64,000 nucleotides of DNA from Saururus chinensis (Eukaryota; Streptophyta; Magnoliopsida; Piperales; Saururaceae). Under the pieces are notes generated by a model. It was not told the origin of the DNA. It saw only the letters and a program-made list of their open reading frames with translations, and did not search any database. The stretch's first letter is position 1. Each line of letters starts with the position of its first letter. Positions 44,421-56,668 of the stretch are shown here, one piece after another. Position numbers and translations under genes: made by a program. The stretch is from contig CP141147.1 of the NCBI GenBank assembly GCA_035235625.1, positions 11,893,001 through 11,957,000 on the forward strand. The letters run 5' to 3'.

Positions 44421-46469
44421 ATTTTTTTTAAAAAAAAACTAAAACTATTTACGACGCTCACGTCGAGCGTCGCTATTTGTATGTGTTATTGTACCTAATC
44501 GTCGCGATTACTTCATGTTATTAGCGACGCTCCAAGATGAACGTCGCTAATAGTTTAAATTTAATTATAAAAAAATTTCTCATCTCTCTCCTCTCCATCT
44601 CTTCTCTCTCTCACCCCTCTCTTCCTCTCACTCTCTCTACCCTCTCCTCCCTCCCTCTCCTACTCTCTCCCTCCTCTCTCCTCACTCTCTCTCTCTCCTC
44701 ACTCTCTCCCTCTTCCCTCTCTCTAATTAATATTAAAAAAGATAATATTTAATACAAAATTTTAATATTATTTTTAAAATAAAATATTTAATAAATTTTT
44801 TTTAAAAAATATAAATTAAATTATTCCCTCTCTCTGTAGTTTCTGTCTCTTATCTCATTCTCTCTCTCTCTCCCTCTCCTATTCTCATCTCTCCTCTCTC
44901 TCTCTCCCTTCTCTTCTCTTCTCTTCTCTTCTCTTCTCTTCTCCTCTCTCTCTCTCTTATCTTCTCTCTCCCCTCACTCTCTCTCTTCTCTCTCTTCCCT
45001 CTCTTTAATTAATATTAAAAAAATATAATATTTAATAAAAAAATATTAAAAATTTAAATTAAATTCCTCCATCTCTCAGTACTTTCTCTCTCTTCTCTCT
45101 CCCCTCTCTCTCTCCCTTCTCTTTCTCCTCTCTTCTCTTCTCTCTCTCTCATCTTCACTCTCTCCTCTTCTCTCTCTCCTCTCTCTCCTCACTCTCTCTC
45201 TCCCTCCCCTCACTCTCTCTTATCTTTTAAAATATAATATTTAATAAAAAAAATTAAAAATTTTAAATTAAATTCCTCCCTCTCTTATCTCACTCTCTCT
45301 CTTCCTCTCTCTCTCTTCTCTCTCCCCTCACTCTCTCTCTCCTCTCTCTCTCCTCACTATCTCTCTTTCTCTTTTCTCTCCCTCTCTCTATACCATTTAA
45401 TATAATATGAAAATTTTTAATTAAAATACAAAAAATATATATTTATAACTTTTAGGATGAGTTAAATCAACTAACAAACGACAAAAAATTATACAAAACA
45501 TACTATATATGGATGCATGAGAGAGATATAGATCTAATTGTTTAGGCAATATAAAAAACTAGCTGGCCTGTACTTACTCTTATAACACATACCTTAGATA
45601 GGCAATTTATTATTGATTAACAATTAATAACACACTAGTCTAAAGGGCAAATTATTACCAACTATATATAATTAACAAGAGTACTATGGTCCTAAATAGA
45701 TAAATAAGTTACAAGCCTTCATGTTATCGCAGTAGTAATATTTTTCATAATACTTATATTTATATAATTTAATAGTAATAATAAATAGTTATATTTTACA
45801 AATTTATTACATAATATGATAAATAATTATTTAAGAATTTTATTAATATATTTATTTCATAATTTATATTATTCAAATTTATTATATAAAATATTAAATT
45901 AAATAATAATTTAATTATATTATATATATAATTGATTAAGTATTTCATAATTTGTAAGTAGGAACAACATACACAATATTCTTCTAACATAAGTTGAGAG
46001 ATTAAGTTAAATGTCTTAGCACAAATGTAAAAAACCTAGGTAGTCTTTACTTACATGTTATAACATATACGTCTGTTAGCCAAATTATCATCGATAAATT
46101 AATAAAACTAGTTCCAAATGTGCAAATAAGTCGTATGCCTTCATTACAATATTAGTAATGTTTTTTATATTTATGTTAAGTATTCTATAATATATGTTAT
46201 TTTATTTATAAGGAGGAATTATACCATGATCTTCCTCTAACATAAGTCGAGATATTAAGCTAATTGTCTAGGCCCAATTCTAAAAAACTATTTCTTTAAT
46301 CATGTTATAACACTTCCCATTTTAACCTATTTCCTTAACAAAAAATGCTTAAAATTTTATGTTGTATCTAGAGTTTGGGTAAATACGATCCATAGAAGGC
46401 GATATCAATATGGACTACAAAATTGATAATTATGCGTCAAAATTAAATGTTTCAGTAAATATATAAAGA
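44421..46469. repeat. CT-rich tracts and AT-rich spacer in the CACTA
   Basis: First come inverted 'ttagcgacgctccaagatg' / 'gtcgctaat' pairs, then about 830 bases of TCTCTC tracts separated by 'taatattaaaaaa' spacers, four rounds. This is a degraded version of the 450-bp unit at 52-63 kb. From about 45411 the sequence is very AT-rich, with two related blocks ('cataagt(t/c)gaga(g)attaag' at 45990 and 46240). There is no gene. Confidence 0.7.
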
Positions 46470-47192
46470 AAGTAACTATTAGTGACGGATTTGCAAAGCG
46501 TCACTACAAGTTGGCTTGCGACGTTATTTAAAAAAGTTGCTACAAGTATCATTAAGCACTAAAAGTATCTTTTGTAGCAACACTTCCTAAAACTGTCACT
46601 AATAGCTATTTTTTAAAATTTTAAAAAATTTAAAATATAACTTATAGCGACGCTTTGATCAAGCGTCGCTACAAAACTAACATGTAACGACGCTTTACTA
46701 TAAGCGTCACAAATAAGTCAACTTGTAGCGACATTTTCTGTGAGGCGTCACTAATAAAGCTGACTTGTAGCTAAGCTTTACTCAAAGCGTCGCTAATAAT
46801 ATACTTGTAGCGACGCTTTCCGTAAAGCGTCACTAATAAAGCTGACTTGTAGCGACACTTTACTAAAAGCGTCGCTAATAATATACTTTTAGCGACGCTT
46901 TCTGTAAAGCGTCACTATAAAGCTGACTTGTAGCGACACTTTACTAAAAGCATCACTAATAATATACTTTTAGAGACGCTTTCTTAAAGCGTTGCTAAAA
47001 ATCAGCTTTATTAGTGACGCTTTGCATAAAGCGTCGCTACAAGTGTATTATTAGAGACACTTTTAGTAAAGCGTCGCTAAAAGTATAATTTATTTGCGAC
47101 GCTTTACAAAGTGTCGCAAATGATAGTTTTTAGCGACGCTTTTAAATGCGTCGTTAATAAAAGCGTCGCTAATACCCAATTTTGTTGTAGTG
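46470..47192. repeat. CACTA right subterminal repeats
   Basis: Units of about 65 bp pair 'tagcgacgctttc' with 'aaagcgtcactaataaag' and alternate in sense up to the TTTTGTTGTAGTG terminus. CG dinucleotides are mostly kept. Confidence 0.9.
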
Positions 47193-48291
47193 TAAGTTTC
47201 AATCACACGGGAAAAAACTAAGAATTAATCAAAAAATCCTTAGTTACCACTTGTTGGTTTGTTGGATTATATTTATGGCATAGAAAAAATGAAAAATAAA
47301 GTGCATCTAACTCGCAATTAAGTTACAAGATTTATTATTCCCTTTTAAACAAAATTAAAAAAATTTGAAGATAAAAAAAATGTACAAGAATTTTTACTTT
47401 GAAACCCAACTAGGGAAAGTTTACGAGACACTCTTTGCAAATTAACTATGTACTATGTAAACTCAAAATTATAGAATTACCGATTATATTGACAACATAC
47501 TCATTTTTCTTCAAAGTAGTTTGATCTTTATACCACTCTTGAATTCTAAACCAACCACTCCTTGGGTTTTTACTAGACATAGCATAATCTTCTTCTTTGT
47601 GCTCTCTTTATCAACATAGATCTTTCATCTCCCCCTTAGAATTAATGTTCTATTTACTTGATCTTCTCAGCAACAAGCTTTAGCAAATACCATGTGTTTT
47701 TTGCTCTAATCTCATATCAAATCACTCTTTTTGATTTATAGTAGATATTCTCATAATTTAAAAGACAACTCTAAGAACTCCATTGAAGAGATTCCATAGA
47801 TGCTCTCAAAGTTTCTAGGTTTTTTCCCATCCTCCGTCGTGTTTGAATCCCTTTTCATAGACTCACAAAACTTAAAAGGAAAAGATCTCTATTTTGGAAT
47901 AATAACCAAACCAAAAAAATTTGAATTTGGCAACTTGCCACTCCAATGATAGATCGATTCCATAGGGCGATCGATCGCTCCCTATATATTTTTTCACTAC
48001 TCTTCAAACTTGTCGATCACTTCAACATCCTAGTGGATCACTAACTCTCGGCTTAGTATTACACATAGCAATTTCAGGTACCGATTGATCATTCTAGATA
48101 ATGGGTCAATCATACTCTTAGTTTTCTTTTTTCACTATATAAATCATCAAACTTCACCATTTTTTTACCTTTTTGTTCCACCTTCAGAAATAATCTTCAA
48201 ATTGTAAACTAACTTAAAATACATAATTCATGAAATTATTTTGATCATAATAATAAGCCAATACATGACATAAGCACTCTCATGTTCTAAT
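47193..48291 (-). repeat. Antisense copia 5' region and LTR-A
   Basis: From about 47310 the sequence matches LTR-A in reverse complement: 'gaaacccaactagggaaag', 'aactatgtactatgtaaac', GATCGATCGC words and 'taataagccaatacatgac'. The LTR ends near 'tgttctaat' at about 48291, directly against gypsy coding sequence, so the copia element probably inserted into the gypsy element. Confidence 0.65.
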
Positions 48292-49181
48292 AATGTCAAT
48301 AACATGGGTTGGATCATGGATGTACTTTCTTAGCATAGAAATATGAAAGACATCATGTTTTTTAGCTAAATCTGGTGCTAAAGCTAACTTGTAGGCTACA
48401 AGTCAAATTCTTTCTAATATCTCAAAAGGTCCAACAAAATGTGGGCTCAACTTTCCTTTTTCTCGAACCTCATTACACCTTTGGTGGATGACAATGAACA
48501 ACCAATTATTTCTTAATTAAATAACACTCACCCATGTCATTCCAACTTGTGGGTGTCGTACACCAATGTCCATACAGAGCTTCGTAGGATGTCATTCTAA
48601 TACTTAGGTGTAGCTATTGTTTTAAGAGAATTCAATGAGGCACATAAATTGTTCCTTATTTCCTTTCAACTCAAGTATGCAGGCCAAAGAATTCCTCTAA
48701 TGTTTGAATGTTACATTCAGATTAAACATCCCTTTGATGATGAAGAGTTGTGAAAAACATAGGCTTCATAACCAAAGTTTTTTTTATACTTTTTCAATAT
48801 CTTATTGTAAACCTGCAATTTCTAGTATATACTTTTGTCACAGGTGCTCCATGTAATCTGCTTCCTTCATTATATACACCTCAGCTAAACTTTTTGGTAT
48901 TTGGGTCTATTTAATAGGAAGAATGTGGGCTGACTTATTAAGTCTATCCAATCCATCCAAATTGCATTGTGATTCTTTTGTATTTTGGGTAAACCCTCAA
49001 CAAAATTCGTGGTGATATATTCGTACATTCATTGTGGTATCTCAAGTGGGTTTAATGTCTCGCTGGCTTTGGGTGTGCATCTTTCACGAGTTGACAAATT
49101 AGACATTTTGAAACAAAAATCTCTGATGTCCTTCATCCTATTCAACAAAATTCATACTTTCAAATATTGATACATTTTAGT

Positions 49182-50444
49182 TTTGAGTTTAATATATGTC
49201 TAGAAGAGTATAGTGGATTACTAGATTGCCCCTAGTCCTATTATCTACGAAAGATAAAAACTACGAGTTCTAGTCCCTTTGTGCAAAATTTTCATACGTA
49301 GCGGAATCAAATAAATAATCTCTCAAAACACACTCATGGTGTATCAATCATTCAGACTATAAGCATTCAATCCACACATATAAACGTAACAATTTAACAT
49401 GGAAAATCCAAACTCAGATAAGAAGCCAAGACAATTCGACATCGAAACCAAATCAATGGACTACTACAAGTAAGACAATTTATATCAAAACAGGCAAACC
49501 GCCAACTTTTGTTTAGACTCTAATACAAACTTCATTTGTTTAAATTTCGACAAATGCTTGTAGTTGTCGGCCTTTTAAGTCTTCTTCATCAAGCACTTGA
49601 AACTTCTTCTTCTCTTTACTTTATCTTTGTCTTTTTCTAGCCTTCAACATGCTCATCTTATTATATTAACTTTTGCCTCCTTAGAAAATTTTAATCTCCC
49701 ATCGAAGATATATTGCAACTCATCTTTGAAATCTCTACGTGAAATCTCCTCTTAATTGTGGAAAAGCTTCATGAGTTCACTATTAATCTTAAACTCAAAG
49801 CATCATGTGAATTCCCTTTGAAAAATAATGTGAAAACAATATAAACCCTTTTCTCTAATCTCCTCTAGTATTTTCCCTCTCAGATTTTAATATTTCTTAA
49901 CCCATATATAGCTATTTAAGTCAATTTGCGTCTTTCATTTAAATAAGGAAAGAAATTAAAATTGGAATGGCTTAATTAGGATAACTAGTCTGTGAAATGA
50001 TCGATCGTTCTAAGTAGTGATTTATTGTTCAATGTTTGTTTTGTACACATTACCTAAAGCAATTGATCAATTAAAAATGGTGATCAATTGATAACTCTTG
50101 GCTTTGCTTTACACTGGGCAAAATAAATTGTTCATCGATTGTTCCAATCATTTGTATGTCCAACAATTGATTGTTATGTCTGCATTTTTACCATTCCTCT
50201 AAAATCACTTCTGAAATTTGTCTAAGTGGTTTTGGCATACAAATGTGATCTAAATAACGTGTAAAAACCTTCAACTCTCTTCAGTCTTCTTGTCTTAATC
50301 TATAAGAACATGTTTTGCTCTTATTTTTTAAGTCTGTCAATTCCAAATATTTCTACATGCTAAATGCATATATAAGGTTTTTAGACATAATTTGGACAAA
50401 AAAATTAGCCAATAACCTTGACATATGACTTATATATTCTTATA
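49182..50444 (-). repeat. Solo LTR-A, 1263 bp, in the gypsy pol
   Basis: Flanked by TTAGT on both sides (49177-49181 and 50445-50449), a 5-bp target duplication. Removing it restores the gypsy frame from the 'SQHTNHPCRT' side to 'KMYQ'. Its ends correspond to TGTAAGAAT...ACTCTCA of the family with a few changes. This is the best-defined copy and sets the LTR-A length. Confidence 0.88.
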
Positions 50445-51249
50445 TTAGTTCTACAAGGATGGTTGGTGTGTTGGGAATGATGTACCATCTTCAGCAATTC
50501 TTGCATCAATTCTATATTGTTGGACACTATTAAATTATTTCTTAATCTATTTCTTCCATCTAGTCCATTCAATAATTATGTTTTTTCTGGAAAGTTTTGG
50601 GCTTCCTTGTCTCCTTGTTGGGCATCAATAATCTTTTGGACAACATTGGATTGTATTGTAAATTTAGCTAACAATGGTTTTCCTTTCTTAGGTCACTCTT
50701 CAATGTATAACTCAGTTGTATTGCATACCAAATCACATTCCTTGTCCATCATTTCAGCTGTCAATACCTCCATCTTCTTGCACAGTAGATTGGCCAGCAC
50801 ATTAGCCTTTTCAAGATGATGTAAAATAAAAAAATAATAATCCTTGAGTTATTCTAACTATGTCCTTTGCCTCATAGTTAAGTGTTTTATAGAAAACATA
50901 TACTTCAAACTCTTATAGTTGATAAACACTAGGCATGTTACCCCATAAAGTGGTGCCTCCAAATCTTAAGGGCAAACACCACCACTTCTAACTCAAGATT
51001 ATTGGTTGGATAATTATTTTCATTGGTCTATAATTGTCTTGAAGTTTAAATATCTACTTTCCCATTTTTCATTGATGCACAACCCAATTTCTTCTTCGAA
51101 GCATCACTATATACTACATACCATTCATATCCCATGGGTAAAGCTAATACTAGAGCACTAGTAAGTTTTCTTTTTAGTTTGTGGAAGCTATCTTCACACT
51201 CTTTGTTCCAATCAGATTTGAAATTTGTCCGTGTATACTTTGTCATAGG

Positions 51250-51572
51250 TAGGGACGCAACCAAGTCAAGTACGCGTCAGGGTTTGCCAAACCTAATCCT
51301 GATATTATTTCAAAAATGGTAAAACAAAATCTGACTTGAATAGCTATTTGGGTTGAATTTGAAAACCCAAACCCGACACGTTAGGGAAGGGTCGGGTTTT
51401 ATCAAAATACAAAGAAAATTATCAAAAGATTATATTTATAACCTTATTCGGGTCAGGTTGAGTTGGATAACCTGAAACCCGAACTCGACCTTATCCAAGG
51501 GTTGAATTTGAAACCCATTAGGATCAGGTCAAGTCAGGTTTTACCATTTACCCAAACCGAGTGGCATCCCTA
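51250..51572. mobile_element. hAT-type MITE, 323 bp
   Basis: The left end is TAGGGACGCAAC; the right end reads GCATCCCTA, whose reverse complement is TAGGGATGC. GTCATAGG is duplicated on both sides (51242-51249 and 51573-51580), the 8-bp size of hAT elements. The interior has repeated 'aacccgacc' and 'gggttg' words of both senses. It splits the gypsy reverse transcriptase frame just before MTKYTRTNF. Confidence 0.92.
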
Positions 51573-51616
51573 GTCATAGGTAAATCTATATTAATTGTAG
51601 GTATGTGATTTTGAGA

Positions 51617-52134
51617 GTGTAACATCCACAATTGAGTTACAAGATTTACTTTTCCCTTTAAAAAAATTCACAATAATTTTTCTCTAATTAACATGCACGA
51701 TTTGTATGTGTTCTATCCAACAATTTGTAAACTAATCACCAAACAAACACAGAAGAATTTTTTACGTTGAAACCCAACAAAGAAAAAACCACACGACACT
51801 CTATCTAGATGAACTATATACTATGTAAACCAACCATTACAAGATTACAATTTACAAAGACAAAAGACTCCTTTTTCTCCACATGGTTAGTCTTTCATAC
51901 CATTCTAATTCTAAATAAACCACTCATTGGTTGTTTATTGGCATTGGCTTGATTTTTCTCTTTGTTGTGTTCTAGATCTAATTGAATACTTTATCTCCAC
52001 TTTTAGAATAAATCTTCTTTCTTCTTGATCTTATTAGCACCAATCTTCAACAAAATGTCATGATGCACATGTGTTTTTTTGCACTTGATCTCACCCTCTA
52101 ATCACTCTTTTGATTAAGGTAGACAAACCTTAAT
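51617..52134 (-). repeat. LTR-A, truncated by the CACTA-derived array
   Basis: It matches 47310-47760 in the same orientation ('gagttacaagatttac', 'gaaacccaac', 'gaactatatactatgtaaac', 'tctaatcactctttt'). It stops within the LTR where array units begin. Confidence 0.7.
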
Positions 52135-54285
52135 AACTAGGGTATTAGTGACACATATTCCAATGCATCACAAATATATTTTATTTTTAAATATAATATA
52201 TAATAAAAATTTAAAAAAAATTAAATTCCTCTCTCTAATCTATCTCCTCTCTCTCTCCCCTCTTATCTCTCATCCTCTTCTCTTTCACCTCACACTCTCT
52301 CCTCTCTCTCTTTCTCTTTCCTCTCTTTCTTCTCTCTTTCATCTTTCTCTCTTCTTTCCCTCTCTCTTTCTCTCTCTCCTATCTCTCCTCTCTATCTCAT
52401 AGACATCAACATGGGCCCAGGCTCAGAGGGGGAGAGGGGAGAGATTCTAGAAATTTTATTTTATTTTTTTAAAATTCTTTTATAAGATATTGTATTTTAA
52501 AAATAATAAATATAAAATAAAATAAATTTATTAGTGACGCATAAGAATATGCGTCGCCAATACGCTAAGTAGTAGCAACACAACGGTATTAGTGACGCAT
52601 ATTCCGATGCATCACTGATACATTTTATATTTAAATATAATATGCAATACAAAATCCAAACAAAATCAAAATTAAATTCCTCTCCTCAAATTCCTCTCCT
52701 CTACTCTCCAAACTCTATCTCCTCTCTTTCTCTCTCCTCTCTCACTTATCTCTAATGCTCTTCTCTCTCTTATCTCTCTCCTCTCTCTTTCTCTCTATCT
52801 CTCCTCTCTCGCTCTCTGTCTCTCTTCTCTCTTTCCTCTTTCTCTCTTCTTTCTCTCTCTCGTGTCTTTCTCACACACATCAACATGGGCCCTGACTCTG
52901 AGGAGGTGAGAGGAGAGAGTATGAGAATTAATTTCTATTTTTAGAATTTTTTATAATATATTAAAATTTTAAAATAATAAATAAAATAAATGTATTGGTG
53001 ACACATAAGAATATGTGTTGCAAATACACATGGTAGTAGTGATGTTATATGCATCGCTAATACATAGGGTATTAGTGACGAATATTCCTATGCATAACTA
53101 ATACATTTTATTTTTAAATATAATATATAATAAAAAATCTAAAAAAACTAAATTAAATTCTTCTTTATCTCTACACTCTATCCTTTCTCCTTTCTCTCTC
53201 TCCTCTCATTATCTCTCTCTCTTCCTCTCTCCCCCTCGCCCTCTTATCTCTTATCCTCTTCTCTATCTCTCTTCTCTCTTGTCCTCTCTCTTCTCACTTT
53301 GTGTCTCGCTTCTCTCTTTCCTATTTCTCTCTTCTTTCCCTCTCTCTTCTCTCTCCTCTCTCTCCACTTCTTCCAACGCACATTAACATGGGCCCCAAAA
53401 CAGAGGACGAGAGGGGAGACAGTATGAGAATTTAATTTTATGTTTTTAGAAATTTTTTATTATATATAATTTAAAAATATTAACTATAAAATAAAATAAA
53501 TGTATTATTCACACATAAGAATGTGTCACTAATCTGCTAGGTAGTAGCAATGTATAGGTATTTGCATTTTTATTACTTAGGGTATTAGTGACACATTCCT
53601 ATGTGTCACTAATACATTTTATTTTGAAATAATATAATAAAAATCTAAAAAATCAAAATTAAATTCTTCTTTCTCTACTATCTTTTTACTCTCACTACAC
53701 TCTCTATGTCCTCTCTCTCAGTTTCTCCCTCCTCTCTCTCTCTTCTCTCTTCTCTCTCTCCTCTTGCACTCTTCTTTTCCTCTCTTTCTCACGCACATCA
53801 ACATGGACCTCAGCTCAGAGGAGGTGAGGGAAGAGAGTATGAGAATTTACTTTTAATTTTTTTATAAATTTTTTATACGAGAATTTTTAAAAACTAAAAA
53901 ATTAATTGTATTAGTGACTCATAAGAATATGTGTCGCCAATACACTAAGTAGTAGTGACGAATAGGTATATCTGTTGCTAATATCGAAGGTATTAGTGAC
54001 CCGTATTTTTATGCATCACTTATACAATTTATTTTCAAATATAATATATAATAAAAAAATAAAAAAAATCAAAATTTAATGGCTCTCTCTCTCTACTCTC
54101 AACACTTTGTCTCCTCTCTCTCCTCTATCTCTCTCTTATCTCACATCCTCTTTTCTCTCTCCCTTCTCTCTTTCCTCTCACTCTCTTCTTTTCCTCTCTC
54201 TCCTCTCTTTCTCATGCACATCAACATGGGCACGGCGGGCTCTGAGGAGGAGAGGGGAGAGAATACGGAATTTTATTTAAATTTT
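52135..54285 (+). repeat. CACTA-derived tandem array, left part (about 4.5 units)
   Basis: Units start at about 52140, 52588, 53078, 53579 and 53989. Each has a hairpin 'ggtattagtgacgcatattcc...atgcatcactaatac', an AT spacer, 150-250 bases of TCTCTC, a conserved phrase like 'cacatcaacatgggccc' plus 'gaggagaggggagaga', another AT spacer, and a second pair of 'ttagtgacgcataagaatatg' hairpins. The last unit is cut by the MULE at 54286. ORFs here are CT tract read-through. Confidence 0.9.
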
Positions 54286-54394
54286 GGGTAAATTTTACAA
54301 TTAATGTTAAAAAAATATTTACCAAAATACTAGAGAGATGAAAATAATTACCAAAATAGTGTTCATTTTGGCCACAGAGGCGCCTTTTTCAAAA

Positions 54395-54640
54395 AAGTTT
54401 ATATGATTTCATCCTTCAAGAGTACGAAATCTACTTTTAAGCTGATTTCGTCCTTCCTCTTTAAAACGATTTCGTCCTTCACAAGGACAAATTCAATTAA
54501 CTTGGCTTTTTTTGTTGATGGTTTAATGGGATTTCGTCCTTTAGAAGGGCGAAATCCTCCTAAACAGGATTTTGTCCTTCGAAAGGACAAAATCAACTTA
54601 AAAGTCGATTTGGTCCTTCTGAAGGATGAAATCCTTAGGC
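54395..54640. repeat. MULE left subterminal repeats
   Basis: Multiple direct and inverted copies of 'gatttcgtccttc' and 'gaaggacgaaatc' words alternate. The same words occur at 60420-60740 near the other end. They may be transposase-binding sites. Confidence 0.8.
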
Positions 54641-55910
54641 TACTTACTCACTCGCGAGTTCCCCTCTCGACAATTCTTCATTTTCCCCCTTCGCCAGTTC
54701 TGGTGCTGGTGACTGTTTTCATATAGCTCCACCGTTCGTCGTGAGAAATTAACGATCGCCTTCAATTTTGCGCAGCTCTGCTGTCCACCGTGAGTGCATT
54801 GGTTCGATTTCACCCAGCTCCATCATCTTTTGTGATTGCAATTTTGCCCATATCTGTCGTCCTCCATGAGTGTTTGACTATTCGATTTCACCCAGCTCCA
54901 CCGTCTACAAAGATTGCAATTTGGCCCAAATCTGCCTCGCCCAGATCCACCATCCTTCAAGTGTGAAGTTTTGCCCAAATCTATTTTAGTAGCGGTCTTC
55001 ACAAATGGGAGAACATAAGTGCTCCACTGCTCCTGCTCCCATCTGATTCTATATTTCTGATCCTTCCACCTATTGCATTGTTTCCTATTGCAAGCTCTCT
55101 CACAAACATTATTTTATGACGACTGCTTCTGAGGTGAGTCATCGCTTCATTCTTCTTCTTGTTTAGGCTGTCGTATATTTGGTTAAATGCTTTCAATAAA
55201 TCTCAATTTGTGATTCGTGGGTGTTCGTACTTTTTAATTAAAATGTTCCCTTTCAATTCATCGGTTAATTTGATGCCATTGTGTGCTGTAATATGTTCGA
55301 ATGCAGCTCGATCTTATTTGTGTTAGTTTTTATTTGTGTTGTAATATATTTTGTTTCATGGTCTTTTTGTTTTTGATGGATGTTATTCAGTACTTTTTAT
55401 ATCTCGCTAAGGTGGTCAACCTTTGCTTATATGGACATTGTTGTTCTTTTGCAAAAGTTATGATGTTGTACTAGTTATACGAAGATTTTTTGTGAAAGTT
55501 GTTAGCTTTGTTTGTCCTATGGTTGTTTTCAGTTTTTATTTCTCTAGTTGCTAGATGAACAAAGTTCCTATGGTCATGCTCTTGGCTTGCTGAATTTTGC
55601 ATGCATGAAAAATGTTTGAAGTAGCGGATAATAGATTGAACATTGTATAGAGTAGTTATGATAATGAATTAGAGAAATTTGTTATTTGACTGCATAATCT
55701 AGATATAAGTTCAGGTTTTTAGTGCCAATTGGATCAACCGACATTGGCATAAGCTTTTGGGTGTGACTCTTGTTTACAATTTTCATTGTGTTGATAATAG
55801 GAAAATTCGCTTGTGGTTTTATATATATCAATATAAGTAAAGTAGTTATTTTGATTAATTTTTTAATATACTATTTCTATTATTTATTGGTTAAAATTAA
55901 GTGAATAGAG
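54641..55910 (+). other. MULE 5' leader, non-coding
   Basis: A repeated phrase 'tttcacccagctccac(c/a)gtc' with 'gattgcaatttggccca' occurs three times near 54790-54980. After that the sequence is T-rich with no open frame. It is a probable promoter, leader and intron for the transposase. Confidence 0.45.
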
Positions 55911-56608
55911 ATGGTGGGAGAAATGGTTAGTTTTATGCTTCACCATGAAGGGGTATCAAAGGGATTATTCATCAAGAAACCTTCTACTTATGATGAACTT
56001 AAGATGCAAGTAGCTAGCAAAGTTGGGTGGGATTGAAGGAGATGAAAAATTATTATAAAGTGTCACCTTCCAATATTTGGAACTTGATCAACTCTACTAC
56101 ATGTAGAGGATGAGGCTTCATTTGACAAATGCTTCACTGTTCGTCTCATGTGCTTATGTTCGTGTTATTTCTCGAAAAAAAGCCCCGAGTGCCTAGTGAA
56201 GGCATATTTAAGTAGGAGCTCACACAGGAGCTGTCAAAGAAATGTGAGCAATGGAAGGCACATACAAATGCCAGTAGATGATAATGTAGAGGAAAATTTA
56301 TCCATGACATTAGCATCAAACGGATGCCATAGGTCATCTACACCTATTGACGATTGAAGTGGACCTAATTGGAGGTAAGGCTTCTTAAGATGTAAATCCT
56401 ATGTGAATCTTTAATTATCAATGAACATTAGGATATTGAATTATAAATTTTGTGTGTAATATGTAAGGTACACATCTCATGCACATGAGACATTTAGCCT
56501 TGGAATGTTACAAAGTGGTGCATGGTTTTGAACTCAAAGCTTGGTGGGCATTTATTACCCCTGCACAAGTGTTGGACATACTGGTGTTGGAACATTCAAT
56601 CCATGGTG

Positions 56609-56668
<60 letters not shown>

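Larger units (their letters stand above)
41282..47192. mobile_element. Complete non-autonomous CACTA element, 5.9 kb
   Basis: The left terminus CACTACAACAAAATAGGG (41282) and right terminus ending TTTTGTTGTAGTG (47192) are inverted. Both sides are flanked by TAA (41279-41281 and 47193-47195), the 3-bp duplication of CACTA elements. Dense subterminal repeats of TTAGCGACGC occupy both ends. No transposase (TNPA/TNPD-like) is present, so it depends on a helper. The cargo is a rearranged M1 aminopeptidase gene fragment and a GC-rich block. The host site is the antisense copia element. Confidence 0.93.
48292..51616 (-). pseudogene. Ty3/gypsy pol relic, antisense, with two insertions
   Basis: Decayed gypsy pol read right to left. 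At 51046-51249: the reverse transcriptase to RNase H region, with LPMTKYTRTNFKSDWNKECE and VVYSDASKKKLGC. At 50460-50780: the linker, with NNLIVSNNIELMQELLKMVH. At 49020-49176: integrase zinc-binding and catalytic entry, with KMYQYLK and STRERCTPKASETLNPLEIP. At 48315-48430: the C-terminal phrase PDLAKKHDVFHISMLRKYIH DPTHV. Stops and frameshifts are frequent. A solo LTR-A (49182-50444) and an hAT MITE (51250-51572) interrupt it; reading resumes on the other side of each. The upstream half and gag are missing beyond 51616. Confidence 0.85.

Noticed and set aside
43895..44461. 188-aa Arg/Ser/Pro-rich ORF in the GC-rich block
   Set aside because: No domain, and an overlapping antisense ORF exists; GC-rich sequence is simply poor in stops. 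Kept only as a GC-rich block.
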